Shown piece by piece: positions 1 to 12,253 of a stretch of DNA of 64,000 bases. The notes below the pieces were generated by a model. The model did not search any database, was not told the DNA's origin, and saw only the letters and a list, made by a program, of their open reading frames with translations. The stretch covers positions 1 to 64,000 of the forward strand of contig JAHNUO010000045.1 of the NCBI GenBank assembly GCA_019787685.1, in the 5' to 3' direction. Source of the DNA: Chiua virens (lineage: Eukaryota; Basidiomycota; Agaricomycetes; Boletales; Boletaceae). The position numbers and the translations under genes are program-made. The stretch's first letter is position 1. The number at the start of each line of letters is the position of its first letter.

Positions 1-369
1 GAGTGGCGCCTAGACCACATCTGCTGTGAAGATGAAATTCCACATTCGAGTCTATCATACTATGTCGATCGCCCACACAGTGGGGCCTGAGCGCTGAGCT
101 CCGGTTTCTTCGTGCAGACACGAGCCTCTTCGTTCTCTTGCTTGTCTTCCCCATTCGCGTGGTGAGTAGGGCCTCACTAGGACGGTCGTACTGGTTTACG
201 TTACGAGCTACGAGGACTAATTTAAATTTTAGGATTCGAGGCGGATGGATCAAACCGATTAACTTGATAACTTTCTCAGAGGCAGGCTGAAGGTCGTGGA
301 TTTCAAATTGCCAGTGAATAGGGTCATGAGTTGAGCTCCTAAACGTACGAAACAGACTCCAATACTGCC

Positions 370-3331
370 ATGTCAATTTTCCAGAAGTCGTCTTCAACAG
401 CCGCTGTGGGCTCTTTACACTCGCGTATGGGCAGTGGTGATAATAAGCAAAAGTCCGGCTCCTCCGAGAAGCGACTCGGAGTCGCTGTTGAATCCCAGCG
501 CAAATCGTTCGTCAATCGAAAGACTCCCTCTCCGACGGCCACTGATCCCAGCAGTGACAAGGCTGTGGGCCTTTCAGATGCGAACAATGCACAGAATCGA
601 AGAGAGATGCTTGAGTTGGTGAATCGTCTGCACGATACTGGGTATGACTATTGTCCTTTTTCTATCACTAACTCAAATGACAACCTTTAGCGTTCAAACC
701 GATATCGACCTGCCCATGATTGCTGTCATTGGAATCAAAGCGCTGGCAAATCGTCGCTGATTGAGTCTATTTCTGGTATCACTCTTCCTCGTTCATCAGG
801 GACATGCACCAGGTATCATTCCGTCTCAACCTCTCACTTCACCACTTTCTCATTCATTTTTGTGCATCTAGATGTCCCACTGAGTGCAAGCTTTCGCACT
901 CGGATGTGCCATGGAAATGTGTGGTGAAGCTCCACTTTAGCACGGATGTCCACGGCACACCCATACCTGTTCGTCTGGTGACGTTTGGCGATCCTATCAC
1001 TTCGCCTTCCCTCGTGGAGGAACGCATTCGCCGTGCACAGTGTGCGATCCTAAATCCGTCGACGAACCCTCAAGTATATCTCGAGGATGATGTCCCAAAC
1101 GGGAACGAAGTTTCGTTTTCAAAGAACTATGTTTCATTGGAAATTAGTGGAAGTGATCTTGCAGATCTTTCCTTTGTAGACCTTCCGGGTCTTATCGCGA
1201 GCGTGGGTGGTGGCGGGAGCGAGAGGGACATCGAGCTGGTGAAGGCTTTAGTGACTTCCTACATTGAGAAGCCGAGTTGTGTGATTTTGCTCACAGTGAC
1301 TTGCGAGAGTGAGTGTCTCGATCCTCCTCCCAGTGTATAAGCAGTTGAAAACATCGTGTACTAGCCGATTTTGAGAATCAAGGTGCATACCATCTCGCAG
1401 AATGTTTCGACAGACATAGGAAGCGAACCGTAGGCGAGTGATCTATCACAACAGTGCCATGACATACAGCGCTCAATCGCTCTGGTATATGTAGGTGTGC
1501 TTACCAAACCTGATCGCATTCCATCGGGAGACGAAGCTACCTGGGTCAAAATGATCAAAAATGAGACTGAACCTCTGGTGAACAATTGGTACTGTGTCAA
1601 ACAACCCTCTTCCAAGGATATTGCCAGCGGAATCACCTGGGCAAATGCTCGCGATCAAGAAGCCAAATTTTTCGCAATGACGCAGCCATGGTGTTCATTA
1701 GAACCAGAGTATCATCGTTACCTGAGGACGAGCAGGCTCACAGCGAATTTGAGTGTTATTTTGTCAGAGCTTATCGCGAAGAGGTGAGTTGGCCTATGTA
1801 TGCTCGAGTGCTGACTTGAACGGGCTTCCCTTCTTGTGTGAAGGCTACCTGAGATCCAGGATGAGTTGGCAAGCGCGATCCAAGACACAGGGAGGAGGAT
1901 GAGCGAGCTGCCGAAAGCCTCATCTGGAGATCCTGTGAATGAAGTATTCAAGGCACTGAATGATTTCAGCCGAGACATCTCCTGTCGTGTTGAGGGTACT
2001 TCACAAGATGGCCTCCCTCAAGCTATTCGGAAACACCAAAAAGCGTTTCGCAAGGCAATACGCCGCACGGCACCAAAATATGTTCCATGGGAAACATACA
2101 AGAACAAGAATGATGGAACATCATCCGCCAAGGCAAGATTTCTTGCCAATGAAGGTGACGACGAAGATGAACAGGAAGAGGAAGATTTATCAGCTGGATT
2201 TGAAGGAAGCAACGTCGAAGACTTCCTCTCGAGGGTAGTATTTACAGACGATCAATGTGAAAATGGCCCACCATCAAAGAAATGTGGCATGGGGGGAAAT
2301 AAAATACACGTTGATGAAGTTCTGGACCGAGCTGAAAAGTACGTATATCATAAACAATGGTTCTTATCGATTGACTCGCAGTAGCGCGCGTACTCGTGAG
2401 CTCCCGGATAACTACCCATTCGTAGTCCAGAAGGCATACATCCAGGAGTTCACAAAAGAATGGGAACAGCCAGCAACTCGCTTCTTCAAATCGGTTTATG
2501 CCACCCTAAAGGCTGACCTTCACAAACTTGTTGAAGCACATTTTGCGTATATGGGTCATGGAACTGCAAAACAGTCAATTCTGTGAGTCTCTGGAGCAGA
2601 GATCCCCTGGTGCATAGCTTACCACAGAACAGTATGATAGTACACGAGCATCTCGACGAAGCCGCCATCAGGACCAAGTCAAAGATCCAATGGCTCCTTG
2701 CTGTCGAGAAAGTTCCAGCAACGTTGAACACCCACTACTTCTATGATTACAAAAACAAGTTCCTTGCGCACTATAGAGCGTGCAGGAGTGATAGCAATTT
2801 GTTATCCAAACTGAAACGAATTGACACACACATTCCACCGCCGTCATATGGCAAATCGCGTTCTTCGTTAAGTCACGTTCCACAAGAAGATGCAATTAGC
2901 AAGATTCTCTCTGGATTGAGTGAGGTTGGTATTCACGTGAAGGCGGCCGACCTACCCAAGCTACTTCCGCCGGATCCGATGGAAGTGGCTCTAGATATTA
3001 TGGCCAGCGTGGGAGCTTACTTCCAAGGTACGTCTCTTCCAGTACTATGATGGTTTTGTATACAATTGAGCATTGCGGGTCGCCTTTAGTTGCCTACAAA
3101 CGTTTCGTGGACATCATTCCGATGGCCATAGATTACGAAATGGTACTGGGGTTACCAAGGGGACTCGAGGAAGCCCTGCACAAAGGGCTTCGGATTACAG
3201 GGCCGGATGGCTATCTCCACTGCAAGACCATGGTGGAGGAGTCGAGGGATATTGCAGCTAAGCGCCAAGAGATTCACAAGAAAATGGAAAGGCTTCGAGC
3301 CGCACGACAGGAACTGAAAAGGCTGATGTGA
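370..3331 (+). CDS. Dynamin-like large GTPase, nine exons, 1-nt deletion in the P-loop
   Basis: Dynamin-superfamily GTPase, which in fungi remodels membranes by GTP-driven oligomerisation. Exons read as 370-641, 691-812, 872-1308, 1365-1433, 1495-1783, 1844-2338, 2382-2582, 2618-3027 and 3090-3331. Motifs seen: G1 P-loop (expected GNQSAGKSS), DLPG (G3, near 1180), TKPD (G4, near 1503), a middle/stalk region with an acidic insert (near 2155-2190), and a C-terminal GED-like end rich in charged helix. The exons total 2,537 nt. Exactly one base is missing near 733 inside the P-loop codons, and with it the frame would close at 845 residues ending in TGA. All other splice junctions keep frame. Start chosen at the first ATG of the open 5' exon. 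Either a recent pseudogene or a base-call error. The intron at 1434-1494 is GC-AG. Confidence 0.86.
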
Positions 3332-4377
3332 CGAAACCGCGAAATGTGTAGTATTGGATGATGGTCTTATGTTGGGGAATTTCAGAGCAAAGGTTCCAAG
3401 AAAGATCAGATATTTTTAATGGAAATTCGAACTTGCCTAGGTTCATCTATCCATACGGTCGCGCATGAAACATCAACTTGTGCGTGTTAAGAGAACCGGG
3501 AACGAAGGTCTATCTGGGTGAGCGACATGGGGGCCAGTGGGGATAATTGTGGATGCAAGTGTAAGTTCAGATCTGAGTCCCTAAGAGTCGACACAGACAG
3601 GACTCAAAGAGGAGGGAGAGGATATGGCAGTAAGACCTCCAAATCGACATTGGTGTCGCACGAGCTGACAGAGACAAAAGACTTTTGATTGAACCTTGAT
3701 GGCGACGAAATCATGGAACGACGACGCGTTTTCCAGTGTTGAGATCATAAACGGAGATGTCCTTGAAGCCGACGTCACTTGATCCGCCAAAGTGTAAATT
3801 CCCACGTGAATCCTTCCGCCAACCCCCACAAATCGATCATCGGGATCCGGGAGAGATCGCCAGTGCGACCACTTTGCGCGACTCCACGTCCCATGCTTTG
3901 ATCGTGACATCCTGGGTAAAGCCGATGGATCTTTGAAAGTCGAAGCAACTCGCGGATGGATCACATCGCCTCGTGCGAGTCTGTGAACGTCGACGGCTCT
4001 CGTGGGGTCTGAACTCCGTAGCTTCATTCCTGTCTTCGTACAGACCCGAGCCTGGTATTCGTTCTCCGTGGTCACAGCTGCTGGTTACGGTTCATGGGGT
4101 CGTCTCAACATGTTCTATTGCGCGTGCTCAATTGCTAGTACCTATCTCGTCCCTGGTACCCTCCCGTAGGTGTTATCCCCTCGGGCGATCTCGTGGTGCG
4201 CGGACCCGAGGACATTGATGAACGCGTCCAGCCCGATGAGATGCTGTTTGCCAACTTGGTCCTGTCGTTGCGTACCATGGCTCTCAAGGTCGAGGAGAGC
4301 GTGGCGAACGAGTGACCTGGAATTTCGCGTCTGGTAGCCATGTGTCTGCCGTTGAACGACGGTCGTCTGTATGAGCC
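3332..4377. other. Intergenic with weak coding traces
   Basis: No recognisable gene. A 164-codon open frame on the reverse strand (3581-4075) has no motif I know. At 4170-4315 on the forward strand a stretch looks like a terminal exon: it follows an acceptor-like CCCGTAG, reads about 47 residues including GDLVVRGPEDIDER, and ends in TGA. It may be the remnant of an unrecognised gene. Confidence 0.3.
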
Positions 4378-6250
4378 CGATGGGCATGACACCGTCCCAG
4401 GTGGATTTGCATTTCGGTTCACAAGGCTCGTGCCATGGTCAAATAAAGTATAAATATTTCGACGAGTGTGTTCTGCTCAGCGGAATTGTCAGCGAGAACT
4501 TATTGGGTGTTCAAGATAACAGGAAACATTTTTGCTTGAACTCACTGTAGTAGTCGACATGTGCGACGATGCGAAGATGCTGCACGATAAATAACTTGTA
4601 TTGAGGTGATCGTATAATTACTTAAATGAACAGGTGAAGAGTGAAATCGTGCGCTAAAACAATCATTTGTGAAAATAAAGTTCGCATCCGAGTCAATGGA
4701 GACCGCTCTCGAAGGTCTCAAGATTCTGAGTTCCATAGCCCCCTTCCTTTGTGCGTATCAACTCGAGACTATTCGTTGTCTGTGATCATTCGGTGGCCGG
4801 CCTCGTCGTCGAACTCCATAGTCGACGATGATCTCAGCAAGTCGCGGAGAGGTATGAATGGTGGACAATCACTGCAGAACGATTGGACTTTGGAGATGAT
4901 CGCCTCTGCAGTGGGCCGCTGCTCTATCGGAGACCAACAAAGTTGGATCAAGTCCCAGTGCGACTCCTCGATCGGTCGAGAAACGGGCCTGCCTGGATTC
5001 TTGCCGGCTACTAAGCAGCGTACGACGGCCATGTCTTCGCGGACTTCTGACCATGGTTGTTTTCCAGATAACACCTACGTGAAGATTAGCATGGACTGGC
5101 CTGGCACTTTCATTTGCAACTTTGAACGTGCCTGAAGAGCAATGCAACCAAAGGAATAAATGTCACTCTTGGGTGTCCGATTGAATCCCTCTTCAGTTTG
5201 CTCTGGTGCAATCCAGCGCAAGGCTCCAGGCCGGGCGGTAGACATTTGGAGATAAGCCAATGCTTCTGGGATATTCCCCGTCAAGGAGGTGAATCCGAAA
5301 TCGGCTAAGCGTGGTGTGTAATCCGCATCGAGAAGGACATTATTCTGTCTGGTGATCAGACCAAAAAAATAGAGTATTTAACCCCTAACTGGCACGTACA
5401 CAGCTCAGGTCACCATGGACAAACGGAAAGGAATGCACTGTAAGACATTATTGCTTCGAAACGCAAAGGAGAGTGAGAAACACCCACGGTAATCCAATCC
5501 ACTTGCAATGTCTGGGAGCTACGACAAGCGATTAGGCAATGTGACACAGGTAGACATTCAGGGCACGGGACTCACAAGTTGGAGTCGGTGACCTAAACCC
5601 AGGGTATCGTCATACTTTGCCAAGAATTGGTGGAGAGAACCATTAGGCATCCACAATGACACCAACGACATTGTACCATGCATTCCGAACCCGTGTGCGA
5701 TACCTAGAAACGGGACGATATTGACATGGTTCAGTCTCTTCCAAATTCCGAGTTCTCGCTTCAACATCTACAGCAAGGTTTGATTCATGCTTGTTTGACC
5801 GAAGAAAAGAGTACCTTGAGATGTTTATCATCTGTCTCCTCTCCGGTGGTAAATTTAAAGCGGAGGGCCTTCACAGCAACCTACAGGAAAAGTCTGTATA
5901 AGTTCAACGCTGTGCCATAGCACACACTCGAACCTCTGATGGTGACGGGCTGCTAACATAGCACCTATAGACATCACCAAACCCGCCTACAGCTGAGTAC
6001 CGCTCCTCACATTTAACGATGAAGGGGGTGAGATCAAGTGGATGCGGAAAATTAGGTCTGACAAAGTTGTACAAGGAATGTCATGAAGGAACCACACTGC
6101 ACAGAAAACGAAATGACATACTCAAGCCAGAACTGTTGGTGCTTTCTGTCCACTTTCGAAGAAATCTCCAGGGCTGAGTATGAACTAGACAGCGTGACAG
6201 GCTTAATGGGTATAGAGCGCTATGGAGTACACGTCAGCGATCAAACAGAG
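4378..6250 (+). repeat. Segmental duplication, copy 1 (direct repeat)
   Basis: Nearly identical to 61222-63090 in the same orientation. The coordinate offset is constant at 56839-56840 over most of the length, with scattered single-base differences. Homology begins at a shared GATGGGCATG and becomes almost perfect from about 4419. It stops abruptly at 6250 after TCAAACAGAG. It contains a whole kinase domain plus its 3' flank. Confidence 0.93.
4769..6220 (-). pseudogene. TKL protein kinase, 5'-truncated duplicate
   Basis: Serine/threonine (TKL) kinase domain on the reverse strand. Exons read 6220-6122, 6057-5938, 5880-5815, 5767-5576, 5518-5488, 5437-5400, 5344-about 5139, and 5074-4769 (stop TAG). 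Motifs in order: glycine loop GGFGDVYR, catalytic lysine in VAVKAL, HGDL catalytic loop followed by NNVLLD, LADFGF, and RWIAPE. The kinase domain looks intact, but the WD40 exons that precede the same domain in the copy at 61.6 kb are absent: the duplication breakpoint (6250) lies in the intron just upstream of the first exon here. The exon ending near 5139 needs either a GC donor or a GT donor 27 nt further on. Without its own promoter and start it is probably a truncated copy, though fusion to the upstream homeodomain gene is possible. Confidence 0.8.
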
Positions 6251-7094
6251 TCAGAATTATGTAATATATGCACAGCCGCAGTTTCGGGATCATGCCCACG
6301 ATGGTGGGACAATATGAATCGATCCTGTCCAAAGAGTTCAGATGGGCCAGCGAAAAATGTGCTCTCGAAAGCGGTTTCTTGTGCGCTGGTCTGGCTGGAG
6401 GTGGTGCTGAGTGTGGGGTCGGCAAGGATGTGGTCATTGAGATGCAAATCCTTTTGCCTGGATTTGCGGGTGGATGAACGAGGACGTGATGGCTGTGGTG
6501 GGAGCTGTGCCGCAGGAACAGGGTGTGCAGAATTAAGTAGGTTTGCTATTGACGGCAGATTGGATTGGGGTGGTTGCGTAGAGGATTTGTGCGGCACAGG
6601 ATCAGATGCGGCAGGGGGTGTACTCTCGACAGGAATGGTCTTGTTTCGCTTCTCGGCGGCGCGCTTGTTCTGAAACCAAGCATTGACAGTGTTGGTCTCC
6701 CTGAGTTACGGCGACGAGGAGAGATGGCAAATTGACAATGCAGGAACAGCAGAAAATGATAAGCAGACAGATATAACCAAAAGAGGAAATTCACATTCCA
6801 AGCCTCTCAGCGAGGTCGGTGCGCTCCTCTAAAAGAGGGTGCTTGCTTCGCTCGAAGAGTTCGTTGAGGGCGGTGAGCTGGACAGGACTGTAGCGATGAC
6901 GCGGCTTCTTAGCGGAGGACTTGTCTTGAGTGTCGGAGTCGAACTGCTTGTCTGACCGCCTTGGAGATGGCTTTTCGTCTCTTGAGGGACCGCCGTCGTC
7001 GGCATCGTAATGGGCAATGTATGGAGAAGGAGAGTGTGCAGAGTGAATATTTTTTGAGGGGAGAGACGGAGACGGAAGATGGAGCCTGTCCATG
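6241..7094 (-). CDS. Homeodomain transcription factor, C-terminus cut by the duplication
   Basis: Two exons on the reverse strand: 7094-6795 and 6700-6241, joined by a GT-AG intron. The joined protein has an N-terminal low-complexity region and then a homeodomain from RHRYSPVQLTALNELFERS to the recognition helix VNAWFQNKRAAEKR, which contains the invariant W-F-x-N-x-R. It is therefore a predicted nuclear DNA-binding regulator. After the homeodomain come about 130 residues rich in Pro, Ser, Gln and His. The stop codon (TGA, 6243-6241) lies inside the duplicated kinase segment that begins at 6250, so the last residues and the stop come from foreign sequence and the original C-terminus is probably lost. 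Start taken as MDRLHLP; an ATG 30 codons upstream is also in frame. Confidence 0.8.
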
Positions 7095-7759
7095 GTGAGG
7101 ATGAGGAGAAGAGGAAAGTTCAGGCTTGCGACATGACAAAGGCTCTCTGTATATCGAGCTCTGGTAATATTCCATATCGGCACCTTTTTTACATAAACAA
7201 CTCTGTGCTAATAGCGGGTCTCAAACTACTAGCCGAGCCCTCTAGTGGCTCACACATCGGGGTTTTCAACATTTTGAGGCCGTTTTTATGTAATTGAGAA
7301 TGTAATTCAACATATTATATCTTACAATTCCATTATGGGGCCTGTAATATATTTTATTTTCGGACAGTTCAAAATGTTCCTCACAAGTATAACTGTTGTG
7401 GGAAATTTTGAGGGGAACAAAAGAAAATCTGTTCTGTTACCCAAAATGTCCATGATAAGATAATCTTTTGATACCATGCCTAACATATTTTATTTTGACA
7501 GTTCTACAATACAATTGACTAAAATTTATTATGAGCGAAATGATAAGATCATCAAAATAATATATTTTATCCTCCTTAAAAGCAATATCAAAAGTTTTTA
7601 TTTTAAGCTCCTTAAAAGTAATTACCCAATGAGAGGGCGATAAGGGGGTAATCAACAGGTGACTGTAGTCCACTTCTTATGTTTTGGCGAGTGGGTACTG
7701 CAAGTCAGACTTTGAATAAGGAGTACAATTACATTCATGTCACTGCCTCATATACAAGT
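7095..7759. other. AT-rich intergenic region
   Basis: No gene seen. From about 7270 to 7640 the sequence is AT-rich with runs of A and T, and contains only a 78-codon reverse-strand frame with no recognisable features. Confidence 0.5.
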
Positions 7760-8930
7760 CTATCTAGTGACAATATACATCCAGGGGAATATTTCATTAG
7801 ATGGCACATCTGGATTTTCACCAAGCCACTGAATGTCATAGAACGATTGGGGTAAGCCATTAAGTGGAGGATGCGAGGACGGATTACTGCTACAAGTGTG
7901 TTTTGCAACCTTTGCCCCCCTAGGAGAGAAAATCTGCCTCTCTTGCAAACACTGAGTGTCGATGATGTTTAGTTCCTTCTTGATATCCCTCCTCCATGGC
8001 ATTGTATGAGTGTGAAATACAATCTCCATGTCTTCATCGCCACTCTCATCAGAGCTCATTCCATCTGTGCCAAGCATCTCCACGATGTTGAATAGGAATT
8101 TCCATACCACAGCATCATCATCACCCGTCTCTGTCTTTAGTTCTGCCAGAGTTTTGGTGATACCATAACAATGCCAGTATTTCTTATATGAATTAGGATA
8201 TGAAGGATTAGCAACAAATGAGTAAAACTTACACTGAACCTTCGCTCATCCTTCCGACCTTTCTGTAACCTGAGTTCTTTGTCCTTGACTAACCTGGCGG
8301 AGATCTCCTGCTCCGTTTCAACAGAATTGTCAAGGATATGCAGCTTCCCAGTTGACAATCGGGTTTTGATATGGCCAAATTTCTGACTGATTGCATCAAC
8401 CCAATATTCATCAGATCTTGGTTCTGTCGACCACTGTTCATTATGCTTCATTTGCTTGAGCTGCTGAACTAAGTGGGAGATGACAGCCTTATTCCAATCG
8501 GATGTAACTGGTCGCTTGTAGTCCCACTTCAAGTTATTGGGATCGGGACCTATACCACCATTCTCAAATGCCTGAACTTGTTGATGAGAAACCCCAGGGA
8601 TGAGGAAAAAGTTGTCATCCGAGGTGGTGCCAAAGGCCTCTTTGAAGAGCTTGTGAACATGTTCCTGCAGCAAATAAAAATCCAAGTAGCAGGTAATGCA
8701 TGGAGAGGCTTACCAGGTTTTCATTCCGTTCCTCATCCATTGCAATCTCTTGCTTTACTGTCCTTTTCAGGAAGGTTGGCACCATGGGAATTTTAGTACA
8801 AAACTTCGCTCGCCCCTGGCCAATGAATAACTTCTCAATACCTGAATGGAATGCTTTGGTGACAACACCATTTGACTCGGAATGGGTGATAGAATGTCTT
8901 CCAAGTGGTCCGATACCAGAGAATTAAGTT
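7760..8930 (-). CDS. Unrecognised multi-exon gene of a repeated family
   Basis: Reverse-strand gene with about three exons. The first (roughly 8930-8716) includes MVPTFLKRTVKQEIAMDEE, the second (about 8666-8233) carries DYKRPVTSDWNKAVISHLV, and the last (about 8170-7760) includes EIVFHTHTMPWRRDIKKELN and stops at 7760. Codon-level openness and GT-AG junctions support coding. The 5' part has a frame change between its two conserved blocks, so it may be decayed. I do not recognise a catalytic motif. The first exon recurs inverted at 19845-20060, so the family is repeated and possibly carried by mobile elements. Confidence 0.55.
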
Positions 8931-9328
8931 TTGAAATTTCGTGTTTTCCGGCCTTTGGTGTTGTAGTGTGTAGTCACACTTTCAATTTCTTGGTACAATA
9001 GAATGATCAATCAATGTATATTGTGAACACAAACGACTAGACGTGATATGAGAAGCTTATACTGTAGATACTCAACTACTAGCTAAAGTTTGTCAGGTAT
9101 AATTAATCTTCCTGCCTGTATAGCCTGTATGTTGCACTCTACACGCTGGAAAATAAAAATTGCTGTCCCGAGTTGGATCCCCAGCAGTTGCTGAAGCTTG
9201 GGGACCTCGATCCAGTTGGTTGAAATCTGGGAAATGTCGATAAACCCTTTGCTCTCCAATTTCAACCCCAATTCTACCCAATCAACACTGGGCGGAGACT
9301 TCTTCATGCATTTCGCTGTAAATTTGAA
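8931..9328. other. Intergenic
   Basis: Short spacer between two reverse-strand genes. It contains only a 74-codon reverse frame (9083-9307) without recognisable motifs. Confidence 0.4.
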
Positions 9329-12149
9329 CTAGCTGGCAATGCCAGGGAGTGATAGCATAGGATCAATGGACTTGGTATTTGACATGACATCTGCAGGATT
9401 GCTTTTAGAGTGGAATATGCTTGCATTAGAACTGCCAGTGGGAGTGTTGGTCAGTTGTGGAGATGGAGTACGGTATGGCAAGGTGCTGGGTGCAGGAGGA
9501 CTGAGATTTGTTGGCTGTGGCAGTGGTGTGTATGCGACTGGTTGCGAGCTGGGCACATTCCATGGTGGAAAGACATTGATGACCGGCTGAGTAGCAGCAT
9601 GCATGGAAGGATGTCCACATGCAATGTGAGCTGTGGCGGCATGTTGAACTGTCTGATCAGGATCTGTGACAGAGCTGTCGCTGTTCATATTACATGTACG
9701 TGGCCATGCTTGGTGAGTGCGTATAGCATCTGGCTTTTCATCAACTGTTGTCCTTTTGTCCATCTAATAGTATATATGTTGTCAGGGAGGAAAACGGAGG
9801 AAAATGGAAGACTTACAACTTCAAATGCCCAGTATGCGAGGTTGCTTTGAGTCAAGGGATAGCAAACATTGCTTTCATTGTGGTGATAGCAGTACACAGG
9901 CATTTTGGAGGCCTTTGAATGTGCATTGCACCTCCACCGTTCTTCAAGCAACTTTACAACCTCTTCTTGTTCAGCAAATCCCTGGATTTCTTCTGTGGAC
10001 GGCTTCTGTTTGGACGATGATCTTGATCCAGAGGCTTTTGTGCCCTAAAAAGATGTGAGGAACATTAGGAAAAGTTGGCATATTTGTGTACATACCAGTT
10101 TAGAGCTGTCGCGATCAGATGTGTCGATTGGCCCATCATTGTTCTCTGTGCTCGCGTCTTCAAAGATAATCTGCACATTCTTCAAAGCTCGGGTAGATAC
10201 CCGTCCACTTGGGAGGTGCTGGGGAACAATGAGTAGTCGCATTCTTTGTATGAACAATTTGAGTTCTTTGTCCAACTGAAGTGAAGTAAAGGCAGCCTTT
10301 GCCTTGTCAGAATCCAGACGATACTGGAGCTGCACTAGTCCTGGGAATCGATGGAGTTTCTGTGCAACAATCCTGTGGAGCTTGTCGAGAGTAACAGAGG
10401 ATGATATCTGGAAGGGAGCCAGGGATACTTTTCCTTGACCACACTGAACGGCACATTGACATTGAATCTCGAATTCTAACACAAAAAAAACGGTCAAAAG
10501 GAGCATCACAGATGAAGAGATGACTTACTGCATGTCGCAAGATCATCAGGATCACTTTCAAGCTGTGCTGATGCCATTCTTTTGCCCATAGCTTTGGGAA
10601 GGCACTTCGGTGGCTTCATGCTCTGGCTACACACATAGAGCCCTTCCATGTCATCTTCTGAGTCCTCATCCTCGATCTGATCAATAGCCATCCCAAATAA
10701 CTCTGCTTCATCTGGGCTTGCCGCTTCATCCTCACTATGTGCCTCCATGTTGTTACGATAGTTCCGGGTAGGACCTAGCATAGCCGCAAAAGCGCCAAGT
10801 ACCAAGTGGCTGCGATAACTCAAACAATCACCACTTGATACGTGGTGTGCTGAAGAGTCGAACGAGGGTTTCTGGTCAGTGGATTGCTACCAGAGAGACG
10901 AGTGAAAACTCGGGCGTTGCTGAGAGTTGTCTGGTTGGGAATCTATACCCGAGGGACGGTCGAGGGTCGAGGGTTGACTATGATGAGTCCGAGTGTTCAA
11001 GTAGGACTAAGAGTAGTCTGGTCGAGTGGTCACAAGTGCTGTGGCAAGTGGAGCAGAGATACTCAGCTAGATTGCAGAGATCAAGACTAGAGTACAGGAG
11101 TATCACTGCGAGGTATTTATACTACGAGAATCATGCACGGACCAAGTAACTAAAAGGGGAGGCCAGAAGAGCGGAAGGGCAAAGGGCCAAAAGGGAAGTG
11201 CACAATATCTAAAGGGGAATTGTACGATGCGAAGGCAATGGACGATGATGAAAGTGAAATGACAAATGCGAAGCCATCGGATGATGACGAGAAAGGAAGA
11301 ACGTAAGCATCCGGGTAAGGCCGGTGCGGAGTTACAAAGATAAAGATGAACGAGTACGGGTGAATGTATGATGATACCTAGGTATTGAGTAAAGGAAAGA
11401 AGTACAAGTGAGACGAAAGAAAGAAATTGTAACACATGTCTTCATCCAAAGCCATGACACCTACTTGCTTGCCAGTGATGACGCTCAGGACCTCAGCTGT
11501 ATCGGGAAGCTGGCTTGAGCCTCGAAACTGCCAGTGAGCAGCATTGAGATCATTGCTGGACTCGTCAAGTTCAGGAATGGCCTCAAGGGCACCAAAAGCT
11601 GGTGTGCAGACCCAAGGTTCTTCTTCAGAGGGTGAGTGACGTTGATGCTTGAGCACAGGCTGATGGATAGTAGGTTCTGTTGCTGTGGGGACTGCCTTCT
11701 GTTTACCTGCCAGTGCTTGTGAGGTTAATGCCGCAGTAGTCACTTGGGGCTTAGATTGGAGAGCCTGGCCGCCCTGGCTGCTGGTAGCTTTGCTAGCATG
11801 ACTAGTCATGACAGGCCTGCTTCTCACATTGCAACTGGATCCTAGTACTAAGGGTGCAGGTGGTGCACTCTGACTGCATGAACGAGTACCAGTAGTAGAA
11901 CTCTCTTCGAAGATGCACAGCAAGGATTTCTTGGCACATAGACTGCACAGAGTGGAGCCCTCCTCAATAACACAGGCTGTCTTGCGTGCATGACAGTTTG
12001 TGCACACCCGCTTTCCTGGTAGTGCCACAAGTCAGTGGCAACTCGGAGGTTGTCGTTTGAATTCTAACCCTACCTTTCTTGACAGCCACGTGTTCTATAG
12101 CCTCTACAGTAGGTAAAGGGTTGGTCTTCTTGCGTTTTCTAGGGGACAT
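9329..12149 (-). pseudogene. Zn2Cys6-type zinc-cluster protein, split by a solo LTR
   Basis: Reverse-strand gene. Exon 1 starts at 12149 (MSPRKRKK, a basic likely nuclear-localisation stretch) and splices into a cysteine cluster with spacing C-x2-C-x6-C-x8-C-x2-C-x6-C (CTNCHARKTAC... CSLCAKKSLLC), the binuclear zinc-cluster pattern of fungal transcription factors. The frame runs to 11435, is interrupted by the LTR at 10751-11434, and resumes in the same frame at 10750 (DEDM then EAHSEDEAAS). It then continues through exons near 10750-10530, 10480-10097 (C-K-F-E-I-Q-C-x-C, VSLAPFQISSS), about 10045-9816 and 9763-9329, ending in TAG. The second half has a further cysteine/histidine-rich block (RWRCNAHSK... 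CYHH). Its biological role is unknown. Without the LTR the gene appears otherwise complete. Confidence 0.7.
10751..11434 (-). mobile_element. Solo LTR, gypsy-1 family (family A), TSD CATGT
   Basis: 684-bp LTR beginning TGTTACGATAG and ending AAATTGTAACA, in antisense orientation relative to the 5' LTR of gypsy-1 at 21712. Perfect 5-bp target-site duplication CATGT at 10746-10750 and 11435-11439. It holds the inverted TATA box and the self-primer motif AGATCAAGACTA. Confidence 0.95.
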
Positions 12150-12253
12150 TGAGAGACAGGCAAACAGTGAAGCTCAAGCCCAGGTTGTGAAGAAATGCCA
12201 TGTCAAATTTATCGTCAAATACATGTTGTCGCTTCGCTTGCAGTCGCAGTCAC

